From: Hyphomicrobium sp.
GTDB taxonomy: Bacteria; Pseudomonadota; Alphaproteobacteria; Rhizobiales; Hyphomicrobiaceae
Length of the DNA: 64,000 nucleotides
Assembly: GCA_025351425.1 (NCBI GenBank)
Contig: JANXVY010000009.1
Coordinates: 20,813-84,812, forward strand
Direction of reading: 5' to 3'
The number at the start of each line of letters is the position of its first letter. Within the stretch, counting starts at the first letter, position 1. Shown here piece by piece: positions 35,487-44,022 of this stretch. The translations under genes and the position numbers were made by a program. The notes beneath the pieces are model-generated. The model saw only the letters and a list, made by a program, of their open reading frames with translations. It did not search any database and was not told where the DNA came from.

Positions 35487-36371
35487 TTACTTCTTGTCGG
35501 CAGGAGTCTGATCGGTTGCGATCGTCTTGAACGGATTGACCGGCCGCTGAGCGGGGATCGAGCCTGTAACGAGGGGCGCGGCAGCAGCGGCGGGCGTGGC
35601 CGCCTGCGCGGAAACGGCAGCAGGAGCAGCACCCAGGGCGATCGGACGCGGCACGTCGATGACGCCGAACCAGCTGTCGTGCGGCAGCAGCTTCTCGTTC
35701 AAGCCAACCCACATGCTGTGCGACGACAGCCCATCGATGAACTGCCCTGCCGGCGGCGCGATCGCGAGCAATCCAGCGGTGCACGCAGCCATCGCGACCG
35801 AGTGCTTCCAGTGGTGCAGGTCAGCGAGCTTCAACGCCGTGCCGAACGACGCCTTAAGGCGGGTATCCATGACATCGACGGAATAGATCTCGTCGAGCAC
35901 CAGATGGGTGATGTATCCGATGGCGAGAAACCCGCCGCCCAGCCACGCAATGCCGTCAGCTTCGCCCAGGATGTATTTGAACACGATGGCCGTCGCGACG
36001 GCGCAGAACACGGTCGCCAGCAGCGAATGCCAGATGCCCCTGTGCACGGCGATGCGGTGGAAAATCGCGTGCAAGCCGTAGCGCACGCCGAGCAGCGTGC
36101 CGAGCCACAAAACCCACAGCTCGACGATCGAATATTTGCCGGCGCACGAAAACAGCACGGCGAACGAAAAGAAGATGCCGAGCCCCGCAAACATCGCACG
36201 GCTGGGCCGGCTGTCCTTGAGGTCGATGTCGGGCAGCACCGATCCGAGCACGCCCGCCAGCGTCACCGCCACGAGGGCCTCGTGCGGAATGACGTTGGCC
36301 GCAAGCGTCAAGGTCGCGAGTGCGCCCGAGACGACTGTCCCGATAGCAATATGCGTCGTAAAATTGGCCAT
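35487..36371 (-). CDS. YdjM-like membrane-bound metal-dependent hydrolase family
   Basis: In 294 aa: N-terminal MANFTTHIAIGTVVSGALATL, GSVLPDIDLKDSRPS, then RIAVHRGIWHSLLATVF and ITHLVLDEIYSVDV. These His/Asp motifs between several membrane helices are characteristic of the YdjM (LexA-regulated) family of putative inner-membrane hydrolases. The C-terminal 70 residues form an Ala/Pro-rich tail. Start ATG 36371, preceded by the ribosome site GGGTGGGAG, which is complementary to the loop of the small RNAs at 39390-39716. Divergent from the CDF transporter; the substrate is unknown. Confidence 0.82.
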   Translation of the reverse strand: MANFTTHIAIGTVVSGALATLTLAANVIPHEALVAVTLAGVLGSVLPDIDLKDSRPSRAMFAGLGIFFSFAVLFSCAGKYSIVELWVLWLGTLLGVRYGLHAIFHRIAVHRGIWHSLLATVFCAVATAIVFKYILGEADGIAWLGGGFLAIGYITHLVLDEIYSVDVMDTRLKASFGTALKLADLHHWKHSVAMAACTAGLLAIAPPAGQFIDGLSSHSMWVGLNEKLLPHDSWFGVIDVPRPIALGAAPAAVSAQAATPAAAAAPLVTGSIPAQRPVNPFKTIATDQTPADKK

Positions 36372-36539
36372 TGGATTGCAGCTCCCACCCCGATCGAACA
36401 CGACCCTATCGCCATCAGATTCGCAATCGTCCTGGCAATGACATAATACGCACGCCGGTGTGCATAAGTATCGGTGCACCCCCCGGCAGCGGCAAATCAC
36501 CGGTTGGCGGCCGAGCCCCGAGTGTGGCACCACGCGCCC

Positions 36540-37478
36540 ATGACCAAGCCCCAGACCGAGCCCGCACCCACGGCCGAGCCAACCGAATCCTATGATCACG
36601 TCACCCGCGCAGCAGCGGCAAGCATCGCGCTCGCGTTGCTGGTGATGGGCATCAAGGCCGGCGCCTATTGGCTGACCGGCAGCGTCGCGCTGTATTCGGA
36701 TGCGCTCGAAAGCACAGTCAACGTCGTAACGGCGGCGGCCGCCCTCGTCGCTATCCGGGTCTCCTCCCGCCCGGCCGACAGCGATCACCCCTTCGGCCAC
36801 CACAAGGCCGAGTATTTCGCCGCCGTCCTGGAAGGCACGCTGATCATCGTGGCCGCGCTCTTGATCATGCACGAAGCCTATGATGCGTTCCTCCATCCCC
36901 ACCCGCTGGCCAACATCGGCAGCGGCTTTGTCGTGAGCATGCTGGCAACTGCGATCAACGCCGGCTGGGGCGCGTATCTGATGCGCCGGGGCCGCATGTG
37001 GCGCTCGCCGGCTCTGATCGCCGACGGTTTGCACGTCTTGACCGATGTCTGGACCACGCTCGCGGTGCTGGCCGGCCTTATACTGGCCGCGATGACGGGA
37101 TGGCACTGGCTCGATCCGTTGCTGGCGAGCCTCGTCGCGTTGCACATCCTGTGGACGGGCTACCAGCTGACCATGGGCTCGCTCAGCGGACTGTTGGACG
37201 AAGCTGTCAGCCCGCAGATCCAGTCCCAGATCGAGGCTGCCATCAAGGCGAACGGCGACGGCGCCCTCCAGGTCCATGCCATCCGCACCCGCCACGCCGG
37301 CCGCGCGACCTTCATCGAATTTCACCTCGTGGTGCCCGGCCGCATGACGGTGCGCGAAAGCCACGCCATCTGCGATCGCCTCGAGCAAGCGCTGGAAGCG
37401 GCAATTCCCGGCGCGGACGTGACGATCCACGTCGAGCCCGACCACAAGGCCAAGGACGACGGCGCGGTCGAAATCTGA
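36540..37478 (+). CDS. Cation diffusion facilitator (CDF) metal exporter
   Basis: Proton-coupled exporter of divalent metals (Zn, Fe, Mn, Co or Cd). In 312 aa: six helices, with the family blocks GSVALYSDALESTVNVV, HPFGHHKAEYFAAVLEG and ADGLHVLTDVWTTL carrying metal-site Asp and His, then a cytoplasmic C-terminal domain (HAIRTRHAGRATFIEFHL; HVEPDHKAKDD). Start taken at ATG 36540 (MTKPQTEP); an upstream in-frame start at 36474 is less likely. The first metal site residues are Asp and Glu spaced S-D-A-L-E rather than the common S-D-x-x-D. Confidence 0.9.
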   Translation: MTKPQTEPAPTAEPTESYDHVTRAAAASIALALLVMGIKAGAYWLTGSVALYSDALESTVNVVTAAAALVAIRVSSRPADSDHPFGHHKAEYFAAVLEGTLIIVAALLIMHEAYDAFLHPHPLANIGSGFVVSMLATAINAGWGAYLMRRGRMWRSPALIADGLHVLTDVWTTLAVLAGLILAAMTGWHWLDPLLASLVALHILWTGYQLTMGSLSGLLDEAVSPQIQSQIEAAIKANGDGALQVHAIRTRHAGRATFIEFHLVVPGRMTVRESHAICDRLEQALEAAIPGADVTIHVEPDHKAKDDGAVEI

Positions 37479-37589
37479 TCGGGCGGACAATTGATCTGTA
37501 TAAGAGGGGTCTCGTCCCCACCTGCGTTTGATCGCGCACGCCGAATCACGCCACCACCCTCATCTAAAGGAAAAAAAGGGGTGGTAGCG

Positions 37590-39248
37590 ATGCGGATGTG
37601 GCAAGTGCTGGGAGCAAGCGTTCTCGCCTATACGCTGGCTTATGGCGTGGCGCGGGCCGAACCCGATTCGATCGCGGCCGTGCCCGCCGAAGACCCGCGC
37701 TCGCCCCCGGCCCAGATCGACACCGGCGCGCCGCCCGAAGTCATGGCGGCCCCCGCAAGCCCGCTGGCAGCCGCCATCCGCCAGCAGCTGAGCGAGACCG
37801 TCGCTGGCCTCACCGAACGCGAACTGGAAGAACGCGCGGCGGTTACAGCCTTCTATGAAGCCCGCGCAGGTGCCCCGCTATGGCTGACCGCGGGCGCACT
37901 CAATTCGAAGGCCGAAGCCCTGCTGGCGGAGATGGCGAAGGCTGGCGACTACGGGCTCGAGGCCGCCGACTTTGCCCCGCCCCAAAACGAACCCAAGACC
38001 AACCCCACGGCCCAGCCCACCGCAAGCAGCGCCATGTCGCCGGAAAGCTCCCTCGCCCAGGTCGAGATGGACCTGACGCTGACCGCGCTGAAATACGCCC
38101 GTTACGCCCGCGGCGGACGCATCATGCACCCCGCGCAGGAATTGAGCTCCTACCTCGATCGCGCGCCGCAGCTGATGGACCCCAACCTGACCCTGAAGGA
38201 GTTGGCCGCAGCCGAGGATGCCGGCGCCTATCTGCGCAGCCTGCATCCCCATCACCCCCAGTTCGAGAAACTGCGCCAGAAGTTTCTCGCAGCGCGAGGC
38301 GAACCGGCAACCGGCCGCCGCAAGACCGCACGCGCGCTCTCGTCCGACGCCAAGCGCCTGCTCGCCAACATGGAAGAGTGGCGCTGGATGCCCGCCGACA
38401 TGGGCGAGCTTCACGTCTGGAACAACATCCCCGAATACCTGCTGCGCGTGTCCATGAACGGCGAGATCGTTCACACCGAAAAGATCGTGGCGGGTCTCGT
38501 GGACAAGCAGACGCCGATCTTCTCCCGTCCCATGCGCAAGATCGTGTTCCGCCCGAAATGGAAGATCCCCGAATCGATCAAGGTGCGCGAGATCTGGCCA
38601 AGCCTGCTGCGCGGCGGCGGCGTCATGAACCAGTTCGGCCTGCGCATCGAAACCAAGGATGGCCAGGTTGTCCCAACCAAGAGCGTGAACTGGGCCAAGG
38701 AAGACATCCGCAATTACGAGGTCATCCAGCCCCCCGGCAATCATTCGATCCTGGGCAACCTGAAGTTCAGCTTCCCCAACCCGCACACCGTCTACATGCA
38801 TGACACCCAGGACAAGCACCTGTTCGCGGCCACCCAGCGCACCTACAGCCATGGGTGTATGCGCGTGCGCAATCCAGCCAAGCTCGCCGAAGTACTGCTG
38901 AATGCCGATAAAGGCTGGGAGGCCGAGAAAATCGACGAGCTGATCAAGTCGGGCCCGCTCGACAACGAAGTGGCTCTCGATCGCAAGATCCCGGTGCACA
39001 TCACCTATTTCACGGCCTGGGTGGAGGACGACGGCAAGGTCAAGACCTTCCGCGACGTGTACGGGCACGAGCGCCGCATCACGTTGGCACTCGAAGGCCG
39101 TTGGAACGAAATCAACAAGGGGCGCGATCACCTGGCGCCCGTCGTGCCGGACATGGCGGCGGCCGTTCGCCCCAAGGTCTCGCCCGTGCGCACGGCCAAC
39201 GAAAAGCCGTTCGACTTCATCGCCGCAGTCCTGGGCGGCGGATTCTAG
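37590..39248 (+). CDS. L,D-transpeptidase (YcbB/YkuD family)
   Basis: Periplasmic enzyme forming 3-3 cross-links in peptidoglycan. In 552 aa: signal peptide (VLGASVLAYTLAYGVARA), an N-terminal scaffold domain (about 90-240), and the YkuD domain with HVWNNIPEYLLRVSMNG at its start and the catalytic motif YSHGCMRVRNPAKLAEVLL (nucleophile Cys). Start ATG 37590; its ribosome site AGGGGTGGTAG (37577-37587) contains GGGGTGG, complementary to the CCACCCC of the small RNA loops encoded directly downstream. Length and architecture match YcbB/LdtD. Confidence 0.93.
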   Translation: MRMWQVLGASVLAYTLAYGVARAEPDSIAAVPAEDPRSPPAQIDTGAPPEVMAAPASPLAAAIRQQLSETVAGLTERELEERAAVTAFYEARAGAPLWLTAGALNSKAEALLAEMAKAGDYGLEAADFAPPQNEPKTNPTAQPTASSAMSPESSLAQVEMDLTLTALKYARYARGGRIMHPAQELSSYLDRAPQLMDPNLTLKELAAAEDAGAYLRSLHPHHPQFEKLRQKFLAARGEPATGRRKTARALSSDAKRLLANMEEWRWMPADMGELHVWNNIPEYLLRVSMNGEIVHTEKIVAGLVDKQTPIFSRPMRKIVFRPKWKIPESIKVREIWPSLLRGGGVMNQFGLRIETKDGQVVPTKSVNWAKEDIRNYEVIQPPGNHSILGNLKFSFPNPHTVYMHDTQDKHLFAATQRTYSHGCMRVRNPAKLAEVLLNADKGWEAEKIDELIKSGPLDNEVALDRKIPVHITYFTAWVEDDGKVKTFRDVYGHERRITLALEGRWNEINKGRDHLAPVVPDMAAAVRPKVSPVRTANEKPFDFIAAVLGGGF

Positions 39249-39389
39249 CCGGAACAAGGCGAGAACTGGACAGAAAAAAATAATCTGATCAATAGCTTGC
39301 TGAGCGCAAGCCGTTGAGCGAATATGACAAAAAAATCGCAAGGCGCGTGGGGAATAAAGCGCAAAGATGAGCGTTCTCTTTCCACGAGC

Positions 39390-39510
39390 GTCACATGACG
39401 GCCAGCCCCACCCCCTGGTCACTGTGACGCCGCGACGCCTCGCGTGACAGCGTACCGTCGACGAGGCGGCTGAAGTGGGTCGAGCCCCGAATGCTCGGCC
39501 CACTTTTTTT
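39390..39510 (+). ncRNA. Small RNA A with CCCCACCCC loop
   Basis: No open frame fits this stretch. Three stems are visible: GGCCAG/CTGGTC (39400-39405 with 39415-39420) presenting the nine-base loop CCCCACCCC; CGCCTCG/CGAGGCG (39436-39442 with 39462-39468); and an 11-bp terminator stem followed by seven T (39475-39510). A homologous copy lies 80 bp downstream with compensating changes in the stems. C-rich loops of this sort act as anti-Shine-Dalgarno sequences in alphaproteobacterial small RNAs. The 5' end is approximate. Confidence 0.8.
39475..39510 (+). terminator. Terminator of small RNA A
   Basis: GTGGGTCGAGC (39475-39485) pairs with GCTCGGCCCAC (39493-39503), including one T-G pair, then seven T. 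Confidence 0.92.
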
Positions 39511-39597
39511 GTTCAAATTTAATCAGGTGGCGTTTGGAAAACTTTTTATCGCGCGGCCGGGAATAACCGTCCCTTGCCCCCGTTGTTACCCCATGAG

Positions 39598-39716
39598 CGA
39601 CACGGAAGGCCGGCCCCACCCCCTGGTCCCCGCGCCGCTTAAACGCCCGGTGTAACGGTGTACCGTTGCAGGGCGTGCATAAGTGGGTCGAGCCCGAATG
39701 CTCGGCCCACTTTTTT
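39598..39716 (+). ncRNA. Small RNA B with CCCCACCCC loop, tandem paralogue of A
   Basis: Same three-stem layout as RNA A: GGCCGG/CTGGTC (39608-39613 with 39623-39628) around the identical loop CCCCACCCC; ACGCCC/GGGCGT (39643-39648 with 39671-39676) with an inner AACGGT/ACCGTT; and a terminator stem with six T. The middle stem differs in sequence from that of A but still pairs, which supports a structured RNA. Upstream, CTTG (39573-39576) and CCCCAT (39589-39594) recall heat-shock promoters, though 12 bases between them is short. Confidence 0.8.
39683..39716 (+). terminator. Terminator of small RNA B
   Basis: GTGGGTCGAGC (39683-39693) pairs with GCTCGGCCCAC (39700-39710), then six T. Nearly identical to the terminator of RNA A. 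Confidence 0.92.
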
Positions 39717-39768
39717 GCGTCCGCGCCTGGCGCTGTGATATGCCTCGCCCGTCAAACGGGAGAACGCC

Positions 39769-40257
39769 ATGGACATGCAGGGTTTGAGGCTCGCGAGCTT
39801 GGCGGCGCTGCTGGTGCTGGCCGCCTGCGACGGTCGCCCGCTGTTGTATTCGCTCGCACCCTCCCAGACCGACCTGGATTGCCTGGCCGCCTTCCAGATG
39901 ATCGATACGGCCGGCAAGGGCCAGCTCACGCGCGCCGAGGTGGATAGCTATTTCAAGGCCCGCTTCTTGGCACTGGATCGCAACCACGACGGCTTCCTGG
40001 ACGAAGCGGAGGCATCGGGCGCAGTGCCGGTCTTCGGCATGAAGACGGGTGCGAATATGGTATTCCGGCTCGACATCAACGGCGACGGCAAGCTCTCGCA
40101 GGACGAGTTCCTGCGGCTTTCGAATTATCTGTTCACGCGAGACGACAACCGCGACGGCATCCTGACGCTGACGGAGGTGAAAACCCCTCCCGCCGACACC
40201 TACATGGCCCCCCGCGATAACCCCGCAGCCGTCAGCACGGTCCGGACCGGGCAATAG
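39769..40257 (+). CDS. EF-hand domain lipoprotein
   Basis: In 162 aa: signal peptide with lipobox LVLAAC (Cys about 20), then four EF-hand-like loops: degenerate DTAGKGQLTRAE, and canonical DRNHDGFLDEAE, DINGDGKLSQDE and DDNRDGILTLTE with Asp at positions 1, 3 or 5 and Glu at 12. Predicted to bind calcium at the outer membrane or in the periplasm. PQQ methanol dehydrogenase needs calcium, but a link is speculative. Monocistronic, convergent with rimO. Confidence 0.87.
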   Translation: MDMQGLRLASLAALLVLAACDGRPLLYSLAPSQTDLDCLAAFQMIDTAGKGQLTRAEVDSYFKARFLALDRNHDGFLDEAEASGAVPVFGMKTGANMVFRLDINGDGKLSQDEFLRLSNYLFTRDDNRDGILTLTEVKTPPADTYMAPRDNPAAVSTVRTGQ

Positions 40258-40333
40258 TGCCACTTGGTCAGGGATCAAGAAGGCCGGAGGGCTTCTGATC
40301 CAGGCCAAACCCAAAGCGTCCCCTGGCCTTCCC

Positions 40334-41710
40334 CTAAACTTCCCCCCACAGGTCGTACTCGTCGGCTGCGGTGATCTTGACTTGGATGATATCCCCGACC
40401 TTCACGCCGTCGGCGCCGTCGACGAACACGCTGCCGTCGATTTCGGGCGCATCCCACTGCGAGCGCCCCACAGCGCCGTCTTCGTCCACTTCATCCACGA
40501 GCACGGGGATCGTCCTTCCGACGCGGGTCGCAAGCACCTCTTCGCTGATGCCCTGCTGCGCCGCCATGAAGCGGTGCCAGCGCTCTTCCTTGACCTCTTC
40601 GGGCACCTGCCCGGGCAGTTCGTTGGCCGCAGCTCCCGGCACGGTTTCATACTTGAAGCAGCCGGCGCGGTTGATCCTGGCTTCCCCCATCCAATCGAGC
40701 AAGTGCTTGAAATCGTCTTCGCTCTCGCCGGGAAACCCCACGATGAACGTCGAGCGGATGGCGAGATCGGGACACACCGCGCGCCAAGCTTTGATGCGCT
40801 CAAGCGTCGTGCCCTGCGCACCCGGCCGCTTCATGGCGCGCAAGACGTTTGGCGCGGCGTGCTGGAACGGAATATCGAGATAGGGCAGGATTTTGCCCTC
40901 GGCCATCAGCTCGATGACATCGTCCACGTGCGGATAGGGATAGACGTAGTGCATCCGCACCCACACGCCGAGTTCACCCAGCGCCCGCGACAGATCGAGG
41001 AACTTGGCCTTCAGCGGCAAACCTTTCCACTGGCTTTCGGCGTATTTGATGTCGAGGCCATACGCGCTCGTATCCTGGCTGATGACGAGGAGTTCCTTGA
41101 CGCCCGCTTTGACGAGCTTTTCCGCTTCCGCCATCACCTGATTGGCCGGGCGGCTCGCAAGATCGCCCCGCAACGACGGGATGATGCAGAACGAACAGCG
41201 GTTATTGCAGCCCTCCGAAATCTTCAAATAGGCGTAGTGCCGGGGCGTGAGCCGCAACCCCTCCGGCGGCACCAGATCGACAAACGGGTCGTGCAGCGGC
41301 GGCACGGCGTCGTGCACGGCCTTGACGACCTGTTCGTACTGGTGCGGCCCGGTAACCGCGAGCACGCCCGGATGGGCCTCGCGGATGCGCCCCTCTTCGA
41401 CGCCGAGACAGCCAGTGACGATGACGCGGCCATTAGCGGCCATCGCCTCGCCGATGGCGTCCAGGCTCTCTTGCTTGGCCGAGTTGAGGAACCCGCAGGT
41501 GTTGACCACGACCACATCGGCGCCCGCGTAATCGGGCGCGATCGCATACCCCTGCGCGCGCAGCTTGGAGATGATGCGCTCGCTGTCGACCAGCGCCTTG
41601 GGGCAGCCGAGCGACACGAAGCCGACTTTCGGCGCTGTTTTTACGGAGCCCGAGCCATGCCCATTTGCTGGGAGGGCGGCAGGTGCGCTTGGGGAGATTT
41701 GCTTTGTCAT
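40334..41710 (-). CDS. rimO: Ribosomal protein S12 methylthiotransferase RimO
   Basis: Radical SAM enzyme that methylthiolates Asp of ribosomal protein S12. In 458 aa: N-terminal UPF0004 domain ([35 protein letters not shown]), the radical SAM triad in [18 protein letters not shown], and a C-terminal TRAM domain ending [17 protein letters not shown]. The CPKALVDSE start distinguishes RimO from MiaB. Single gene, convergent with the EF-hand lipoprotein. Confidence 0.96.
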   Translation of the reverse strand: MTKQISPSAPAALPANGHGSGSVKTAPKVGFVSLGCPKALVDSERIISKLRAQGYAIAPDYAGADVVVVNTCGFLNSAKQESLDAIGEAMAANGRVIVTGCLGVEEGRIREAHPGVLAVTGPHQYEQVVKAVHDAVPPLHDPFVDLVPPEGLRLTPRHYAYLKISEGCNNRCSFCIIPSLRGDLASRPANQVMAEAEKLVKAGVKELLVISQDTSAYGLDIKYAESQWKGLPLKAKFLDLSRALGELGVWVRMHYVYPYPHVDDVIELMAEGKILPYLDIPFQHAAPNVLRAMKRPGAQGTTLERIKAWRAVCPDLAIRSTFIVGFPGESEDDFKHLLDWMGEARINRAGCFKYETVPGAAANELPGQVPEEVKEERWHRFMAAQQGISEEVLATRVGRTIPVLVDEVDEDGAVGRSQWDAPEIDGSVFVDGADGVKVGDIIQVKITAADEYDLWGEV

Positions 41711-41854
41711 TGCTGGCTTTTAGGCGCGTGCGGGCCTGCTGGCAACGCGGTCAAATCCCCGCTGGCTCACGCCGTGCGGCAGTCACATTGTCAAGTTACG
41801 ACTTGCGGTGGGTTGCAAAATCTTTAGTTCCGATTTACTGGACTATAGCGCAGA

Positions 41855-41864
41855 GGGGGGGGGG
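41855..41864 (+). repeat. Run of ten G upstream of the YceI operon
   Basis: An uninterrupted G10 tract 78 bp before the YceI start codon, in a non-coding gap. Such tracts can change length by slippage. Confidence 0.9.
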
Positions 41865-41941
41865 ACGGCCCGGCCGCACCCGCCGTTCCCTTGCCTCGAC
41901 AGCCAATTGCATCCTGCCCCCGCAAAAAACCTGGAGCTTCC

Positions 41942-42559
41942 ATGAAACTGATGTCCGCGCTTGTCCTCGCCGCAGGTCTGGCTTTCGCAGCCCTGCCGGC
42001 CAACGCCCAGCTCGCAACCGACGCCCCCGCGGGTACCTATACGATCGATCCCACCCATGCGAGCCTGACCTGGAAAGTCTCGCACATGGGCCTGTCGAAC
42101 TACACCGCGCGCTTCACCAAGCTCGACGCGACTTTGAAGTTCGATCCCGCCAAACCAGAAACCTCGACGCTGACCGCCACCGTCGATCCCGCCTCGATCA
42201 AGACCGACTATCCATTCGTCGAGAAGGAAAACTTCGACAAGGTGCTGTTTGAAAGCGCCAAGTGGTTCAACGGCAACATCAACAAGACCATCACCTTCAA
42301 GTCGACCGCGGTGAAGATGACCGGCGCGAAAACCGCTGACGTGACCGGCGACCTGACGTTGCTCGGCGTGACCAAGCCCGTGACGCTGAAGGTTGCCTTC
42401 AATGGCGGCATGGCGAGCCACCCCATGGCCAAGAAGCCCGCCATCGGGTTTTCGGCCACCGGAACCCTCAAGCGCAGCGAATTCGGCATGACCAATGCCC
42501 TGCCCTTCATCGGCGACGACGTGACCCTGCTGATCGAAACCGAACTGTTCAGCGGCTGA
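41942..42559 (+). CDS. YceI family periplasmic protein
   Basis: Lipocalin-like beta-barrel thought to bind isoprenoid-type lipids such as quinone precursors. In 205 aa: signal peptide (LMSALVLAAGLAFAALPANA), then the YceI start GTYTIDPTHASLTWKVSHMG, the internal KFDPAKPETSTLTATVDPAS, and the C-terminal GFSATGTLKRSEFGM and DDVTLLIETEL. Start ATG 41942 after CTGGAG. First of three genes: YceI, cytochrome b561, YceI. Confidence 0.93.
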   Translation: MKLMSALVLAAGLAFAALPANAQLATDAPAGTYTIDPTHASLTWKVSHMGLSNYTARFTKLDATLKFDPAKPETSTLTATVDPASIKTDYPFVEKENFDKVLFESAKWFNGNINKTITFKSTAVKMTGAKTADVTGDLTLLGVTKPVTLKVAFNGGMASHPMAKKPAIGFSATGTLKRSEFGMTNALPFIGDDVTLLIETELFSG

Positions 42560-42621
42560 ACGGTGGTCCGCACCGGCGAACCTGCGGTTCTCCGCAAAAA
42601 ATCCTGCTCGAGGTTTGATCC

Positions 42622-43221
42622 ATGACCAGCCCCCGCACGCAGCACTACTCAGCCGTTGCCATGACCCTTCATTGGGCCATGGCTGCGGCCATCATCGCGC
42701 TGCTCGCCGCCGGACTGTGGATGACCGACGCCATCCGCCAGCCCGAAACCAAGAACGTCGCCTTCCGCGTCTACCAGTGGCACAAATCGCTCGGCCTCAT
42801 CGTGCTGGTACTGACTTTCATGCGCATAGGGTGGCGGCTCGCCAACCCGCCACCACCATTGCCGGATGGGATGACCGGTTTCGAACGCCTCGCCGCCCAC
42901 GTCACACACGTCGCCTTCTACGCCCTGATGCTGGCGATTCCCTTGGCAGGCTGGGCGATGGTGTCGGCGAGCCCGTTCGGCCTACCGACCATCGTTTTCG
43001 GACTGTTCGAGTGGCCCCACATTCCAATGCTGGCCGGCCTCGAGGACAAGAAACCTTATGAGGCCATCTTCAAGTCGGCCCACGAATTCATGGCCTGGGG
43101 GCTGCTGGCCTTGCTCGTGTTACATGTCGCTGCCGCCTTGAAGCATCACTTTATTAATCGCGACACAGTGCTCGCCCGCATGCTGCCAGGCGTGCGCACC
43201 CGAAATCGGAAAATTGGATGA
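42622..43221 (+). CDS. Cytochrome b561 family protein
   Basis: Four-helix di-heme inner-membrane protein that exchanges electrons with ubiquinone. In 199 aa: YSAVAMTLHWAMAAAIIALL with the first heme His, YQWHKSLGLIVLVLTFMRI with the second, then HVTHVAFYALMLAIPLAGW and AHEFMAWGLLALLVLHVAAA for the remaining ligands. It lies between two YceI genes; its stop overlaps the start of the second (ATGA). The b561-YceI pairing recurs in proteobacteria. Confidence 0.93.
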   Translation: MTSPRTQHYSAVAMTLHWAMAAAIIALLAAGLWMTDAIRQPETKNVAFRVYQWHKSLGLIVLVLTFMRIGWRLANPPPPLPDGMTGFERLAAHVTHVAFYALMLAIPLAGWAMVSASPFGLPTIVFGLFEWPHIPMLAGLEDKKPYEAIFKSAHEFMAWGLLALLVLHVAAALKHHFINRDTVLARMLPGVRTRNRKIG

Positions 43222-43832
43222 TCACCATGTCGATCGATACAAGAATGCTGGCTGTTCCGGGCGCATCCCTGCGAACGGGGTGGTGGGCGGCCGCGCTGCT
43301 TGCACAGCAAATCTCCTTTGCAATGTGCGCTGCCGCGACGACCTGGATCGTCGTTCCCGCGGACAGCCAAATCGCATTTTCAGGCCAGCACGCGGGCAAT
43401 ACATTCAAGGGCGTGTTCGAAAAGTGGGACGCGGCGATCAGCTTCGATCCGGCGGATCTCGCGGGATCGAAGGCGACGGTGACGGTGGCACTGGCCTCGG
43501 CCAAGACGGGCGATCAGACCTACGACAAGACGCTGCCGACGGCCGACTGGTTCGACGCCGCCAAAGGCCCCTCTGGCGTATTCGAAACGTCGGCATTTCG
43601 TGCGCTCGGTGGCGACAAATTCGAAGCCGACGGTACGCTCGCGATCCGAGGCATGAAGGCGCCCGTCACGCTCGCCTTCGAGTTCAAACCTGCAGGCGAG
43701 ACCGCGAAGTTGACGGGCCAAGCCAAGCTGAAGCGCCTCGACTACGGCGTCGGCAAAGGCTCCGACGGCGACGGCAGCTGGGTGTCGCTCGACATCCCAG
43801 TCGAGATCAGTGTGAGCCTGAAAAAGGGCTGA
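43218..43832 (+). CDS. YceI family periplasmic protein (second copy)
   Basis: In 204 aa: hydrophobic N-terminal segment (LRTGWWAAALLAQQISFAMC), YceI domain beginning TTWIVVPADSQIAFSGQHAG, and NTFKGVFEKWDAAISFDPAD, with late KLTGQAKLKRLDYGVGKGSD. Diverged from the first YceI protein; the start overlaps the cytochrome b561 stop, so translation is coupled. Likely binds a hydrophobic molecule in the periplasm and may work with the cytochrome. Confidence 0.9.
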   Translation: MITMSIDTRMLAVPGASLRTGWWAAALLAQQISFAMCAAATTWIVVPADSQIAFSGQHAGNTFKGVFEKWDAAISFDPADLAGSKATVTVALASAKTGDQTYDKTLPTADWFDAAKGPSGVFETSAFRALGGDKFEADGTLAIRGMKAPVTLAFEFKPAGETAKLTGQAKLKRLDYGVGKGSDGDGSWVSLDIPVEISVSLKKG

Positions 43833-44022
43833 CCTGGAAAAGTATGCAGCAGTTTGCCCGCGAGAAGCACGACCAAGCAAACAGCTAGAATCGCTGCGCA
43901 ATTCATTTAAACTCGTAACGACCCTTGCGGTTTGATCGCCGTCAATACCATTCGACAGATCCAGCAGCAGTCTACAGTATGCGAAGAATCGCTCCTGCAG
44001 CTGATCGAGAAAGTCCGTCGTG

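Noticed and set aside
39573..39594. Heat-shock (RpoH) promoter for small RNA B
   Set aside because: CTTG and CCCCAT are present, but the spacing of 12 bases is shorter than in known RpoH promoters, and RNA A has no equivalent, so it was not listed as a feature.
39361..39750. Short open frames across the tandem RNA region
   Set aside because: They read through terminator stems and show no ribosome sites; the RNA structures explain the conservation better.
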